NCBI RefSeq assembly: GCF_018327685.1
Contig: NZ_BNEL01000001.1
Span: 124,001 to 188,000, forward strand
DNA length: 64,000 nt
Source of the DNA: Streptomyces sp. TS71-3
GTDB lineage: Bacteria > Actinomycetota > Actinomycetes > Streptomycetales > Streptomycetaceae
Direction of reading: 5' to 3'
The notes under the pieces are model-generated. The model saw only the letters and a list, made by a program, of their open reading frames with translations. It ran no database searches and was not told where the DNA came from. The translations under genes and the position numbers were made by a program. Below, one piece after another: positions 8,504 to 19,016 of the stretch. The stretch's first letter is position 1. Each line of letters starts with the position of its first letter.

Positions 8504-9358
8504 ATGGCCAACGATGTCAGCCCGGACCCCCTGCCGACGCCCGTCACCGAGGCGGGCCGCGACGGCCTGGCCGCGCTGCTCGCGCGGCCGGACGAAGCCG
8601 TGGTCGGCCTGGACTTCGACGGGACGCTCGCGCCGATCGTCCCCGACCCCGACGCGGCCCGCGCGCACGCCGGCGCGGTGCCCGCACTCGCGGCGCTCGC
8701 GCCCGAGGTGCGCTCGGTGGCGGTGGTCACGGGCCGCCCCGTCGAGGCGGCGGTGCGGCTCGGCGGCTTCGCGGGGGTCGCGGGCCTGGACCACCTGGTC
8801 GTCCTCGGGCACTACGGCGCCGAGCGCTGGGACGCCGCGACCGGCGCGGTATCCGCGCCCGACCCGCACCCCGGGGTGGCCGCGGTGCGGGCCGCGCTGC
8901 CCGAGGTGATCGGGGGCACGGCGGACGCGCGCGGCGCCACGATCGAGGACAAGGGCTTCGCGGTGGCCGTGCACACCCGCCGCGCCGAACGCCCGGAGGA
9001 GGCCCTCAGGGCCCTGCGCGAACCGCTCACCGACCTCGCCGAAGGCAACGGCCTGGTCGTCGAGCCCGGCCGCCTCGTGCTGGAGCTCCGCCCGCCGGGC
9101 ATGGACAAGGGCGTGGCACTGACGGCGTACGTGCACGAGGTCGGCGCGCGTGCGGTGCTGTACGCCGGGGACGACCTCGGCGACCTGCCCGCGTTCGCCG
9201 CCGTCGACAAGCTCCGCGACGAGGGGCTGCCCGGGTTGCTGGTGTGCAGCGGCAGCACGGAGGTGGAGGAACTCGCGGCCCGCGCGGACCTGGTCGTCGA
9301 CGGCCCGTCCGGAGTGGTGGAACTACTGTCCGCGCTGGCGGCGCAGGCGGCGCGGTAG
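8504..9358 (+). CDS. otsB: Trehalose-6-phosphate phosphatase
   Basis: A 284-residue HAD-superfamily phosphatase that removes phosphate from trehalose-6-phosphate in the cytoplasm. The nucleophile motif is GLDFDGTLAPI (DxDGT), motif II is VAVVTGR, and the late acidic motif is YAGDDLGDLPAF. IEDKGFAVAVHTRR matches the substrate-cap segment of OtsB proteins. The ATG at 8504 gives a normal length. It converges on otsA, with 61 bp between the stop codons, so the trehalose pathway is complete here although the two genes are not one operon. Confidence 0.92.
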   Translation: MANDVSPDPLPTPVTEAGRDGLAALLARPDEAVVGLDFDGTLAPIVPDPDAARAHAGAVPALAALAPEVRSVAVVTGRPVEAAVRLGGFAGVAGLDHLVVLGHYGAERWDAATGAVSAPDPHPGVAAVRAALPEVIGGTADARGATIEDKGFAVAVHTRRAERPEEALRALREPLTDLAEGNGLVVEPGRLVLELRPPGMDKGVALTAYVHEVGARAVLYAGDDLGDLPAFAAVDKLRDEGLPGLLVCSGSTEVEELAARADLVVDGPSGVVELLSALAAQAAR

Positions 9359-9419
9359 GAGCCGGGACCGGCCGGGGACACGGCAGTCGGAGACCGAGAC
9401 CGTAAATCGGGGTGACCGC

Positions 9420-10871
9420 TCAGGCGAGCCGGTCGTCGTTCGTGTCCGAGCGCAGCGCGGAGAGCTGGTCGAGGAACCACTTGGCGGGCGGCAGCGCCGT
9501 CGCCGCCGCGGCCAGCCGCTTCGTCCCCTCGGCCCGCTGCTCCGGGGCCACGCCGAGCGCCGTGTGGAGCGCGGCGGCGGTCCCCGTCACGTCGTACGGG
9601 TTGACGGCGATCACCTCGTCGGCCAGCTCCTCGTACGCGCCGGCCTCCCGGGACAGCACCAGCACGCACCCCTCGTCCGACACCACCGGCACCTCCTTGG
9701 CGACGAGGTTCATGCCGTCCCGCACGGGGTTGACCAGGGCCACGTCCGCGAGCCGGTACGCGGCGAGGGAGCGCGCGAAGTCGTCCTCCACATGGAGCAC
9801 GACGGGGGTCCAGCCGAGCGACCCGTACGTGCTGTTGACCTCCGCGGCGAGGCGGCTCACCTCCGCCGTGTAGTCCCGGTAGACGGCGAGGTCCTGCCGG
9901 GACGGGTAGGCGAAGGCAATGTGCACGACACGCTCGTGCCACTCGGGGTGGTCGGCGAGGAACTGCCGGTACGCGAGCAGCCCGCGGATGATGTTCTTGG
10001 ACAGCTCGGTGCGGTCCACGCGCACGATGGTGCGGCGCGGGCGGCCCTCGGGGTCGGTGCCGATCTGGCCGCGCAGCACGGCGAGCCGCTCGTCGACGTC
10101 CTCGCGGTGCGCGCGCTCGCGCAGGAAGTCCCCGTCCGCGCCGAGGCCGTGGACCCCGATCCGGGTGCCGCCGGTGCCGTCGGGCAGCACGGCCTCGCAG
10201 CAGGCCGTGAACGCCGCCGCCCACCGGCCCGTCAGGAAGCCGAGGCGGTCGGCGCCGAGCATGCCGCGCAGCACCTGCTCCGCGATGTCGTCGGGCAGCA
10301 TCCGGAAGTACTCCGGCGGCGCCCACGGGGTGTGCGAGAAGTGCCCGATGAGCAGATCGGGCCGCAGCTCCCGCAGCATCCCCGGCACCAGCGCCAGGTG
10401 GTAGTCCTGCACCAGCACCGCGGCGCCTTCGGCGGCCTCCTCGGCGAGCGCCCTTGCGAACGCGGCGTTGTACTCCTCGTACGCCGCCCACTGCTGCCGG
10501 AACTCCGCGTCGAAGACGGGCTCCAGCGGGATCTGGTACAGCATGTGGTGCACGAACCAGAGCACGGAGTTCGCGATGCCGTTGTACGCGGCGGCGTGCA
10601 CCTCCGGCGCGATACCGAGCATCCGGACGCGCTGCCCGCCGGTGTCCTCGCTGGGCAGTCTGCCCCCGGTACGCTCCACGGCCACCCGATCGCCGTCACC
10701 GAGCGCCGCGCACACCCAGACGGCGTCGGCGTCCGGCCCGATCGCGGAGAGCCCGGACACCAGCCCGCCCCCGCCCCGCTTGGCGCGCATCGACCCGTCG
10801 CCGAGCACGGTGTACGAGACCGGCCCGCGGTTGGACGCGACGAGGATCCGGGCAGCAGGAACGGAAGCCAT
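9420..10871 (-). CDS. otsA: Trehalose-6-phosphate synthase (GT20)
   Basis: A 483-residue retaining glycosyltransferase that joins a nucleotide-activated glucose to glucose-6-phosphate. The N-terminus [10 protein letters not shown] and the loop [11 protein letters not shown] bind glucose-6-phosphate. [32 protein letters not shown], the [15 protein letters not shown] helix and the late [14 protein letters not shown] and [11 protein letters not shown] (acidic pair of the nucleotide-sugar site) are all present and in order. The ATG at 10871 gives full length. Convergent with otsB; gpgS lies upstream on the same strand beyond a 680-bp repeat-rich gap. Confidence 0.93.
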   Translation of the reverse strand: MASVPAARILVASNRGPVSYTVLGDGSMRAKRGGGGLVSGLSAIGPDADAVWVCAALGDGDRVAVERTGGRLPSEDTGGQRVRMLGIAPEVHAAAYNGIANSVLWFVHHMLYQIPLEPVFDAEFRQQWAAYEEYNAAFARALAEEAAEGAAVLVQDYHLALVPGMLRELRPDLLIGHFSHTPWAPPEYFRMLPDDIAEQVLRGMLGADRLGFLTGRWAAAFTACCEAVLPDGTGGTRIGVHGLGADGDFLRERAHREDVDERLAVLRGQIGTDPEGRPRRTIVRVDRTELSKNIIRGLLAYRQFLADHPEWHERVVHIAFAYPSRQDLAVYRDYTAEVSRLAAEVNSTYGSLGWTPVVLHVEDDFARSLAAYRLADVALVNPVRDGMNLVAKEVPVVSDEGCVLVLSREAGAYEELADEVIAVNPYDVTGTAAALHTALGVAPEQRAEGTKRLAAAATALPPAKWFLDQLSALRSDTNDDRLA

Positions 10872-10963
10872 GTCGCCAACCTAGCCATCCGCGGAAACGC
10901 TCAAACGTTTCCGTCGGCCACTCTGCAGGGGGCACGCACGTACCCGCACAGCCCGCCACCCGC

Positions 10964-11203
10964 CGACGAGACCCGCAGTCTCCACGCAGGAGGCGCAGCC
11001 CCACTCGCCGACGAGACGTGCCCCCCTTGCCCCTCTCCGCGTAGGAGACGCGTACCCCGCCGGGCCGCTGTCGCGTACGAGACGTGCCCCCTTGGCCCCG
11101 TCCGCGCAGGAACGCGTACCCCCACTCGGCCGCTGTCGCGTACGAGACGTGCCCTCTTCGCCCCGTCCGCGCAGGGGCGCGTACCCTCACCGGCCGTTGG
11201 CCG
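10964..11203. repeat. 65-bp tandem repeat, about 3.7 copies
   Basis: Units begin at 10964 (short, 45 bp), 11009, 11074 and 11139. Each starts with CGTACGAGACGTGCCCC or a close variant, contains CCGTCCGCGCAGG and CGCGTACCC, and ends in CGGCCGCTGTCG. The period is 65 bp, not a multiple of three, which argues against coding. The array lies in the gap upstream of otsA. Apart from it and the inverted pair at 11407-11489, I see nothing in 10872-11549. Confidence 0.8.
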
Positions 11204-11406
11204 CCGATGTGACGTGAGGGGGCGTGGGGGGATGTCCGCCCGCAGTGTCCTGCGTCAGGCCCCGGGGAGCCTTCTGTTGGCGGAGGACGCGGGACCGAGG
11301 ACGGATATCCGCCCGCGGCCCCGCCCCACGACGTAACAGATGGCGTTCCACCGTCCAGGGAAGTGGCGCAGGTCGTGTTCGGACCATCGGCCGGTGGCCG
11401 GCTGAG

Positions 11407-11489
11407 CGCGCAGTTCCCCGCGCCCCTGAGGGAACCGGGGTGCCGCCCTGTAAGGGGCGCCCCCGGAGGGGCGCGGGGAACTGCGCGGC
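11407..11489. terminator. Inverted pair of dispersed repeats downstream of gpgS
   Basis: One copy of GCGCAGTTCCCCGCGCCCC (11407-11425) and its reverse complement (11469-11489) flank about 43 bp. They can fold into a stem of roughly 19 bp. The position just past the gpgS stop at 11550 (minus strand) suggests a terminator. The same repeat occurs elsewhere in the window. Confidence 0.55.
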
Positions 11490-11549
11490 CAGCCACGACC
11501 GACCCGCACACGCAAACCGACCCGAAGGGGCACCCCCACAGGCGAACCC

Positions 11550-12521
11550 CTAAGCCGCCCTCCGCTCCGCATACTCCGGCACCAGATTCATCGCCGGCCG
11601 CTCCTCCACATCCACCGCATACGACCGAGGCTCAAACCCCTCCCCGGTCCGCTCGAACTGCGTAAGCACAGGCCGAACCATCGACCGACCCCCCACATGC
11701 CCCCGCGCAAGCCGCACCTGCGCCGTCCGGTAGATCGCCGCCGCCATCCGCCCGAGCGCACGCCCGTCCTGGTGCCGGTGCAGCCGCTCACCCACGTCCA
11801 CCTGGGCCAGCGCGTCGAGCCCGACGGTGTGCAGCGCGTCCACGAGCAGCCCCAGCTCGACCCCGTACCCGACGGGGAACGGCAGCCGCTCCAGCAGCGA
11901 CCTGCGGGCCGCGTACTCGCCGCCCAGCGGCTGGACGAACCCGGCGAGCCGGGGCCAGTGGAGGTTCAGCAGCGGGCGCGCCATCAGCTCCGTGACCCGC
12001 CCGCCCTCGCCGGGTCGGCCGTCGAGCGGCCGGTCGTACATGGCCTTCACCAGGTGCACGTCGGGCTCGGTGAGCAGCGGCCCCACGATGCCCGCCACGA
12101 AGTCGGCCGAGAACTCGCGCAGGTCCGCGTCGACGAAGCACACGATGTCGCCGCCGGTCACGAGCAGCGAGCGCCAGAGCACCTCGCCCTTGCCGGGCAG
12201 CGCGGGGATCCGCGGCAGGATCTCGTCGCGGTGCACGACCCGCGCGCCCGCCGCCGCGGCCACCTCGGCCGTGCGGTCGGTGGACCCGGAGTCGACGACG
12301 ACCAGCTCGTCCACCAGCGGCACCGCCGCCCCGCGCACCCCCATGAGCTCGCGCCTGATCACCGAGACGATCTCGCCGACCGTCTCCTCCTCGTCGAGCG
12401 CAGGCAGCACGACGCTGACCGTCGCGCCGCCGGCGCGCTTGGCGGCGGCGAGCTGATGCCGCGGCCGGTCGGCCACCGACGACGATCGCCGGTCCAGCCA
12501 CCACTCGACCTCTTCCAGCAC
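11550..12521 (-). CDS. gpgS: Glucosyl-3-phosphoglycerate synthase
   Basis: A 323-residue GT-A glycosyltransferase that transfers glucose from an NDP-glucose to 3-phosphoglycerate, the first step to glucosylglycerate. VSVVLPALDEEETVGEIV is the nucleotide-binding start, VVDSGSTDRTAEVA follows, and VCFVDADLREFSADFV contains the metal-binding DxD. MYDRPL and the FVQPLGGEYAARRSLLERLP segment are typical of GpgS. The GTG at 12521, preceded by GAGAGGGA, gives the normal family length. With otsA and otsB it makes this a compatible-solute/glucoside neighbourhood. The final phosphatase gene (gpgP) is not seen here. Confidence 0.85.
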   Translation of the reverse strand: MLEEVEWWLDRRSSSVADRPRHQLAAAKRAGGATVSVVLPALDEEETVGEIVSVIRRELMGVRGAAVPLVDELVVVDSGSTDRTAEVAAAAGARVVHRDEILPRIPALPGKGEVLWRSLLVTGGDIVCFVDADLREFSADFVAGIVGPLLTEPDVHLVKAMYDRPLDGRPGEGGRVTELMARPLLNLHWPRLAGFVQPLGGEYAARRSLLERLPFPVGYGVELGLLVDALHTVGLDALAQVDVGERLHRHQDGRALGRMAAAIYRTAQVRLARGHVGGRSMVRPVLTQFERTGEGFEPRSYAVDVEERPAMNLVPEYAERRAA

Positions 12522-12544
12522 GGTTCGCGTCCCTCTCGATTCCC

Positions 12545-12660
12545 TAAGTAGCCCAGAAGCCCCGAAGCCCGGAGCCCCAGAAGCCCAGCCCCTCGGAAGC
12601 CCAGAAGCCCAGGCCCCCCGAAGCCCGGCCCCCCGAAGCCCGGCCCCGCAGAACCACGGA
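12545..12660. repeat. GAAGCCC-type short tandem repeats upstream of gpgS
   Basis: About a dozen copies of a drifting 8-17 bp unit based on CCCAGAAGCCC / CCCCGAAGCCCGG fill the upstream region of gpgS. They lie directly behind its start and could affect expression if copy number varies. Bases 12661-12800 show no gene. Confidence 0.7.
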
Positions 12661-12833
12661 CCCCCGTCACCATGGAACCCCGGACCCCAGACCCCAAACC
12701 TCCCGGCACGCCCGGCCCCACCCCCGCACTCCCACCGCCCCGCACCGCCCGCCGCAGGCCGCCGGACCGGCCGAAACGCAGGCGTGTGATCCATCTCGCG
12801 GTTCGGACGACTATCTCAACTATCCCGGACGTC

Positions 12834-12880
12834 GGTTACAGTCTTGAACAACGCGGATGGCCCCCGCATGCCGGGGCCAT
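12834..12880 (+). promoter_or_regulatory. Probable promoter and leader hairpin ahead of the SAM riboswitch
   Basis: A TTACAGT element near 12835-12841 is the best -10 candidate for the thrC transcript. It is followed by ATGGCCCC (12857-12864) and GGGGCCAT (12873-12880), an eight-base-pair hairpin at the very 5' end of the leader. Its role is unclear; it could stabilise the leader. Confidence 0.35.
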
Positions 12881-12927
12881 TGCGAGACAAACGCACCGGA
12901 GCCGCCCACCGGCTCCCGTGCCATAGC

Positions 12928-13099
12928 GCTCATCCAGAGGGGCAGAGGGATACGGCCCGTTGAAGCCCCGGCAACCCTCCAGTCGGCCACGCCGTGCACG
13001 CACGCGGTGCACCGTCCGCCGCGCAGGCGACGGCGAGACCCCGACTAGGGAAGGTGCCAATTCCGTCTCGCGGCGAGACGCGTCGCGAGGAAGATGAGG
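12928..13099 (+). ncRNA. SAM-I (S-box) riboswitch
   Basis: The leader carries the conserved core in order. CTCATC (12929-12934) pairs with GATGAG (13093-13098) as P1. It is followed by CAGAGGGGCAGAGGGA, the kink-turn strand GGCCCGTTGAA, CCCCGGCAACC, a long P3 arm with a strong GTGCAC-containing hairpin, and then AAGGTGCCAATTCC, the J3/4-P4 segment. These match the S-box consensus, which binds S-adenosylmethionine. No intrinsic terminator fits between P1 and the start at 13118. The 3' strand of P1 abuts the purine-rich ribosome-binding region, so control at translation is more likely. Such switches repress methionine and sulfur genes when SAM is plentiful. Confidence 0.9.
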
Positions 13100-13117
13100 A
13101 GAGAGGGCCTCGCCATC

Positions 13118-14524
13118 ATGGCTGCGCAGTCTTTTGCCGCCGGCAGCACGACCGGCACCACCTCCGAAGCGTCCGGGGCACCCGGAACCGGGACATCCGG
13201 AGCCGAGACATCCGGGGCATCCGGAACCTCCGGAACCTCCGGGACCGTCCCCGGCCCAGCCGCCTCCGGGGCCGTGGACCTCGGCCCCGCCGCCGCCCTT
13301 TCCTGTCGCGAGTGCGGCGAGCGCTTCCCGCTCGGCCCGATCTTCGCCTGCGAGAGCTGTTTCGGCCCGCTGGAGGTCGCCTACGACCTCCCCCTCGGCG
13401 ACCCCGAGGCGCTCCGCCGGAAGATCGAGTCCGGGCCCAGCAACCTCTGGCGCTACGCCCCGCTGCTGCCCGTCCCCGCCGACGTCGCCGAGAAGCCCAA
13501 CCTGAACCCCGGCTGGACCAAGCTCGTCCAGGCCGACCGGCTCGCCGCGGAGCTGGGCATCACCGGCGGCCTGTACGTGAAGGACGACTCGGGCAACCCC
13601 ACGCACTCGTTCAAGGACCGCGTCGTCGCCCAGGCCGTGGAGGCCGCGCGCGCGTTCGGCTTCACCACGCTGTCCTGCTCGTCCACGGGCAACCTCGCGG
13701 GCGCCGTCGGCGCCGCCGCCGCGCGCGCCGGCTTCCGCTCCTGCGTCTTCATCCCGCACGACCTGGAGCAGGGCAAGGTCGTCATGGCGGCCGTCTACGG
13801 CGGCGACCTGGTCGGCATCGAGGGCACCTACGACGACGTCAACCGCTTCTGCTCCGAGCTCATCGGCGACCCGCTCGGCGAGGGCTGGGGCTTCGTCAAC
13901 GTCAACCTCCGCCCCTACTACGGCGAGGGCTCCAAGACGCTGGCGTACGAGATCTGCGAGCAGCTCGGCTGGCGGCTGCCGGACCAGCTGGTGATCCCGA
14001 TCGCCTCCGGGTCGCAGCTCACCAAGGTCGACAAGGGCCTCAAGGAGCTGATCAAGCTGGGCCTCGTAGAGGAGAAGCCGTACAAGATCTTCGGCGCCCA
14101 GGCGGAGGGCTGCTCCCCGGTCTCCACGGCCTTCAAGGCCGGCCACGACGTCGTGCGCCCGCAGCGGCCCGCCACCATCGCCAAGTCCCTCGCCATCGGC
14201 AACCCCGCGGACGGCCCGTACGTCCTGGACATCGCGCACCGCACCGGCGGTGCCGTCGAGGACGTGACCGACGCGCAGATCGTCGACGCCATCAAGCTCC
14301 TCGCCCGCACCGAGGGGATCTTCACGGAGACCGCGGGCGGCGTCACCGTCGGCGTGACGAAGAAGCTCGTCGAGGCCGGCGTGCTCGACCCCACCCTCAC
14401 CACCGTGGTGCTGAACACGGGCGACGGCCTGAAGACGCTGGACGCCGTCGCCCCCACCACCGGCCCCACGGCCACGATCCGTCCGAGCCTGGACGAGTTC
14501 CGCGCGGCTGGACTGGCCGGCTGA
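13118..14524 (+). CDS. thrC: Threonine-synthase-like PLP enzyme under SAM control
   Basis: A 468-residue fold-type II PLP enzyme. After a Ser/Thr/Gly-rich N-terminus of about 60 residues comes a four-Cys zinc-ribbon-like segment (CRECGERF, then CESC). The PLP lysine is K166 in SFKDR, the phosphate loop is SSTGNLAGAVG, and VNVNLRPYYGEGSKTLAYE and FTETAGGVTVG match threonine synthases. The family converts O-phosphohomoserine to threonine. A SAM riboswitch upstream and a sulfur-carrier gene downstream instead suggest that O-phosphohomoserine may be diverted to a sulfur product such as homocysteine. An in-frame ATG at 13094 lies inside P1; 13118 was chosen because it clears the riboswitch and has GAGGG ten bases upstream. 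Confidence 0.85.
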   Translation: MAAQSFAAGSTTGTTSEASGAPGTGTSGAETSGASGTSGTSGTVPGPAASGAVDLGPAAALSCRECGERFPLGPIFACESCFGPLEVAYDLPLGDPEALRRKIESGPSNLWRYAPLLPVPADVAEKPNLNPGWTKLVQADRLAAELGITGGLYVKDDSGNPTHSFKDRVVAQAVEAARAFGFTTLSCSSTGNLAGAVGAAAARAGFRSCVFIPHDLEQGKVVMAAVYGGDLVGIEGTYDDVNRFCSELIGDPLGEGWGFVNVNLRPYYGEGSKTLAYEICEQLGWRLPDQLVIPIASGSQLTKVDKGLKELIKLGLVEEKPYKIFGAQAEGCSPVSTAFKAGHDVVRPQRPATIAKSLAIGNPADGPYVLDIAHRTGGAVEDVTDAQIVDAIKLLARTEGIFTETAGGVTVGVTKKLVEAGVLDPTLTTVVLNTGDGLKTLDAVAPTTGPTATIRPSLDEFRAAGLAG

Positions 14525-14637
14525 GCCAGCACCCACCGGGCCGGACGAGCCGCCTGGGCCGCCCGCCCCGCCGCCGCCCCCACCCGGCCCCGCCCACCAG
14601 AGACCACCACCACGACCAGGACCAGGAAGGTCTGAAC

Positions 14638-14916
14638 ATGAGCGTGAACGTCCGCATCCCGACCATCCTCCGCACCTACACCGGCGGCCAGGCCGAAGTG
14701 CCCGCCGAGGGCACCACGCTCGGTGAGGTCATCGCGGACCTGGAGACCCGGCACACCGGGATCTCCGCCCGCGTCCTCGACGACCAGGGCAAGCTGCGCC
14801 GCTTCGTGAACGTCTACGTCAACGACGACGACGTCCGCTTCGAGCAGGGCCTCCAGACGGCCACCCCGGACGGCGCGGGCGTCTCGATCATCCCCGCCGT
14901 CGCAGGCGGCTGCTGA
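14638..14916 (+). CDS. ThiS/MoaD-family sulfur-carrier protein ending in GG-Cys
   Basis: A 92-residue ubiquitin-like protein with the MoaD/ThiS fold pattern: a first strand VRIPTILRTYT, a TTLGEVIADLE helix, FVNVYVNDDD, and an ending SIIPAVAGG followed by a single Cys. Mature carriers end in Gly-Gly, which is adenylated and turned into a thiocarboxylate. The extra Cys would have to be removed first, as JAMM-type (Mec-like) proteases do for related carriers. The ATG at 14638 follows AGGAAGG. It lies 113 bp after thrC with no terminator between, so both probably share the riboswitch-controlled transcript. The sequence resembles CysO/MoaD2 carriers more than true MoaD. Confidence 0.85.
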   Translation: MSVNVRIPTILRTYTGGQAEVPAEGTTLGEVIADLETRHTGISARVLDDQGKLRRFVNVYVNDDDVRFEQGLQTATPDGAGVSIIPAVAGGC

Positions 14917-15198
14917 CACCCGCCGCTCGACGCCGCACAGCGGGGCGCCCCAGCCGTGGAGCGGGGCGCCCCGTCGGCCTGTCGGGGCCGGGGCGCGACC
15001 GCGTCGCCCGGCAGGTGCATATCAAGTGCGCCCCCTTCGTGCCTCCGTGCTCCGGGTAATGCGCCGCCCCTGTCGTCGCTCCTCTCCGTCCCCGGAGGCC
15101 TCTCAGCCCCCTCAGGCCTCACGAGTCCGCCCGTCCCGGCGCCTCCCGGAGGCCGCTCCGGCCCGCGGAACCGTTCGACGCCCCGAACCGTCCCTGTG

Positions 15199-15233
15199 AT
15201 TGCCCCCTCCGGAGAAGAAGCGGAGGGGGCAAT
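15199..15233. terminator. Strong hairpin after the sulfur-carrier gene
   Basis: ATTGCCCCCTCCG and CGGAGGGGGCAAT form a perfect 13-bp stem around a nine-base loop. It is the first strong stem downstream of the thrC-carrier unit. Confidence 0.7.
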
Positions 15234-15449
15234 TCAGTAGGATTGAAAGCGGTAGAGTTTGGGAACGCGCCCGCTCGCCCCAAGTCGGGGCCTGGGGGAG
15301 TGCGGCCGTTTGCCGTCGAGAAATGGCCAAAGTCCCCGACTCTTTTCAGCCCTTCACGGCTTTTGCCCGGCCCGAATTGCCCTGAGTTCTTGGGAATTCT
15401 CCGGCTATTTACGATCTGCGCTGCCCAGATTTCTCGTCCGCTTGACCTG

Positions 15450-15477
15450 TTGCAGACGGCAGTTGGACAGATACATT
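15450..15477 (+). promoter_or_regulatory. Candidate promoter of the cold-shock gene
   Basis: TTGCAG, a 16-bp spacer and TACATT resemble a housekeeping promoter. A start near 15484 would leave a leader of about 105 nt, which fits the long structured leaders usual for cold-shock mRNAs. Confidence 0.35.
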
Positions 15478-15589
15478 CAGCCGCGGTCGACGCGTTCCGG
15501 CGCACACCCCCAACCATTTGGGGCGTGAGGTCTGACCCGGGTCCGCGAAGTGCGGTCCTGTGCAAGGGCCAGTAATAGGGGAGTTAGGC

Positions 15590-15793
15590 ATGGCTCAGGG
15601 CACCGTCAAGTGGTTCAACGCGGAGAAGGGCTACGGCTTCATCGCGGTCGACGGTGGTGCGGATGTTTTCGTCCACTACAGCGCGATCCAGATGGACGGC
15701 TACCGCACCCTGGAGGAAGGCCAGCGGGTCGAGTTCGAGATCTCGCAGGGCCAGAAGGGGCCGCAGGCGGACATGGTCCGTGTGGCCGGCTGA
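15590..15793 (+). CDS. CspA-family cold-shock protein
   Basis: A 67-residue single OB-fold nucleic-acid chaperone. RNP1 ([10 protein letters not shown]) and RNP2 (DVFVHYSAI) are intact, and the start [18 protein letters not shown] is canonical. The ATG at 15590 has GGGGAG seven bases upstream. Such proteins bind single-stranded RNA and keep it unfolded; several paralogues are usual in Streptomyces. A good terminator follows at 15822. Confidence 0.95.
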   Translation: MAQGTVKWFNAEKGYGFIAVDGGADVFVHYSAIQMDGYRTLEEGQRVEFEISQGQKGPQADMVRVAG

Positions 15794-15821
15794 AGCGCCG
15801 ACTGAATACAGCGACGTTTAC

Positions 15822-15859
15822 CGAAGGGCCCGCACCCCACCCGGGGCGCGGGCCCTTCG
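15822..15859 (+). terminator. Terminator of the cold-shock gene
   Basis: CGAAGGGCCCGC and GCGGGCCCTTCG form a perfect 12-bp stem with a loop of about 14 bases, 28 bp past the stop codon. Confidence 0.8.
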
Positions 15860-15916
15860 CCATGCCGGGGGACGGTCAGCCGGGCGGGAGCGGCTGGCGG
15901 CCGACGTTCCCTGATC

Positions 15917-18264
<2,348 letters not shown>

Positions 18265-18308
18265 TCCGCCACCGCGGTTCGGAGGTTCGGAGCTTTTCGC
18301 TCACACCA

Positions 18309-18342
18309 AGGGCGGCATCCCCTCTTCAGGGGGTGCCGCCCT
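18309..18342 (+). terminator. groEL terminator
   Basis: AGGGCGGCATCCCC and GGGGGTGCCGCCCT form a stem of about 14 bp with a short loop, 45 bp after the stop codon. From 18355 to 18460, GGGGCTGTCGGTGGCGGGGC-like units recur three to four times. Confidence 0.8.
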
Positions 18343-18478
18343 CGGTCGTCTCCGGGGACGGGGCTGTCGGTGGCGGGGCTTCTCGGACGGGCTGTCGGTG
18401 GCGGGGCTTCCGGGACGGTCCCTCAGCGGCGGGTCTTCCAGGGAGGGGCTGTCAGTGGCGGGTTGTACGGTCCTGGGC

Positions 18479-18913
18479 ATGGCGATCCGAATCGATCTGA
18501 CCTTCGACTGCGCGGACGCGCGCGTGCTCGCCGCCTTCTGGAAGACGGCGCTCGGCTACGTGGACGAGCCGCCGCTGGCGCCGTTCGCGACCCGTGAGGA
18601 GTGGCTGGCGTCGTTCGGCCCGGAGGAGGCCGGCGACGAGGAGGACGGCGCCTGGCTCTGCGACCCCGACGGGGTGGGGCCCCGCCTGTCGATCCTCAGG
18701 GTTCCCGAGCCCAAGACCGCCAAGAACCGCCTGCACATCGACATACGCGTCCCGGGCCACGGCACGGCGGGGGAGCGCTGGGCGAGGATCAGGGCGGAGG
18801 GGGCACGGCTCACGGCCGCGGGCGGCAGCGTCCTCGTGGAGGTCGACGGCCATCATCTGGTGATGGCGGACCCGGAGGGCAACGGGTTCTGCGTGGCCGC
18901 GAGAGCGGCGTAG
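18479..18913 (+). CDS. VOC (glyoxalase-like) protein
   Basis: A 144-residue protein of the vicinal-oxygen-chelate fold, glyoxalase-like type. It has the alternating pattern of two beta-alpha-beta-beta-beta modules: IRIDLTFDCADARVLAAFWK starts module one, NRLHIDIRVPG starts module two, and the end HHLVMADPEGNGFCV is the signature of this subgroup. The metal-site residues are not all clear, so an enzymatic role cannot be assigned. No strong ribosome-binding site precedes the ATG at 18479, but the protein length is right. Confidence 0.8.
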   Translation: MAIRIDLTFDCADARVLAAFWKTALGYVDEPPLAPFATREEWLASFGPEEAGDEEDGAWLCDPDGVGPRLSILRVPEPKTAKNRLHIDIRVPGHGTAGERWARIRAEGARLTAAGGSVLVEVDGHHLVMADPEGNGFCVAARAA

Positions 18914-19016
18914 TCCGGCCGCGGGCCGGGGAGGCCGCGCGAGCCGCGTCGCCGCGGTGCGGCCTTCGCCGTCGATCCGGCGATCGGTCGGCGGGGGGTG
19001 TTGCGTACGGGGAGGC

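Larger units (their letters stand above)
14917..15589. other. Gene-free gap with a terminator and the csp leader
   Basis: No gene is evident. The segment holds a strong hairpin at 15199-15233 and probably the promoter and long leader of the cold-shock gene. Bases 15241-15440 are noticeably less GC-rich than the surroundings, as expected for promoter DNA. Confidence 0.5.

Noticed and set aside
10964..11203. CRISPR-like 65-bp periodic repeat
   Set aside because: All parts of the unit are conserved, with only four units and no unique spacers.
13094..13117. ATG at 13094 as the thrC start
   Set aside because: It lies in the P1 stem of the riboswitch and would add eight residues unlike the family; 13118 is more plausible.
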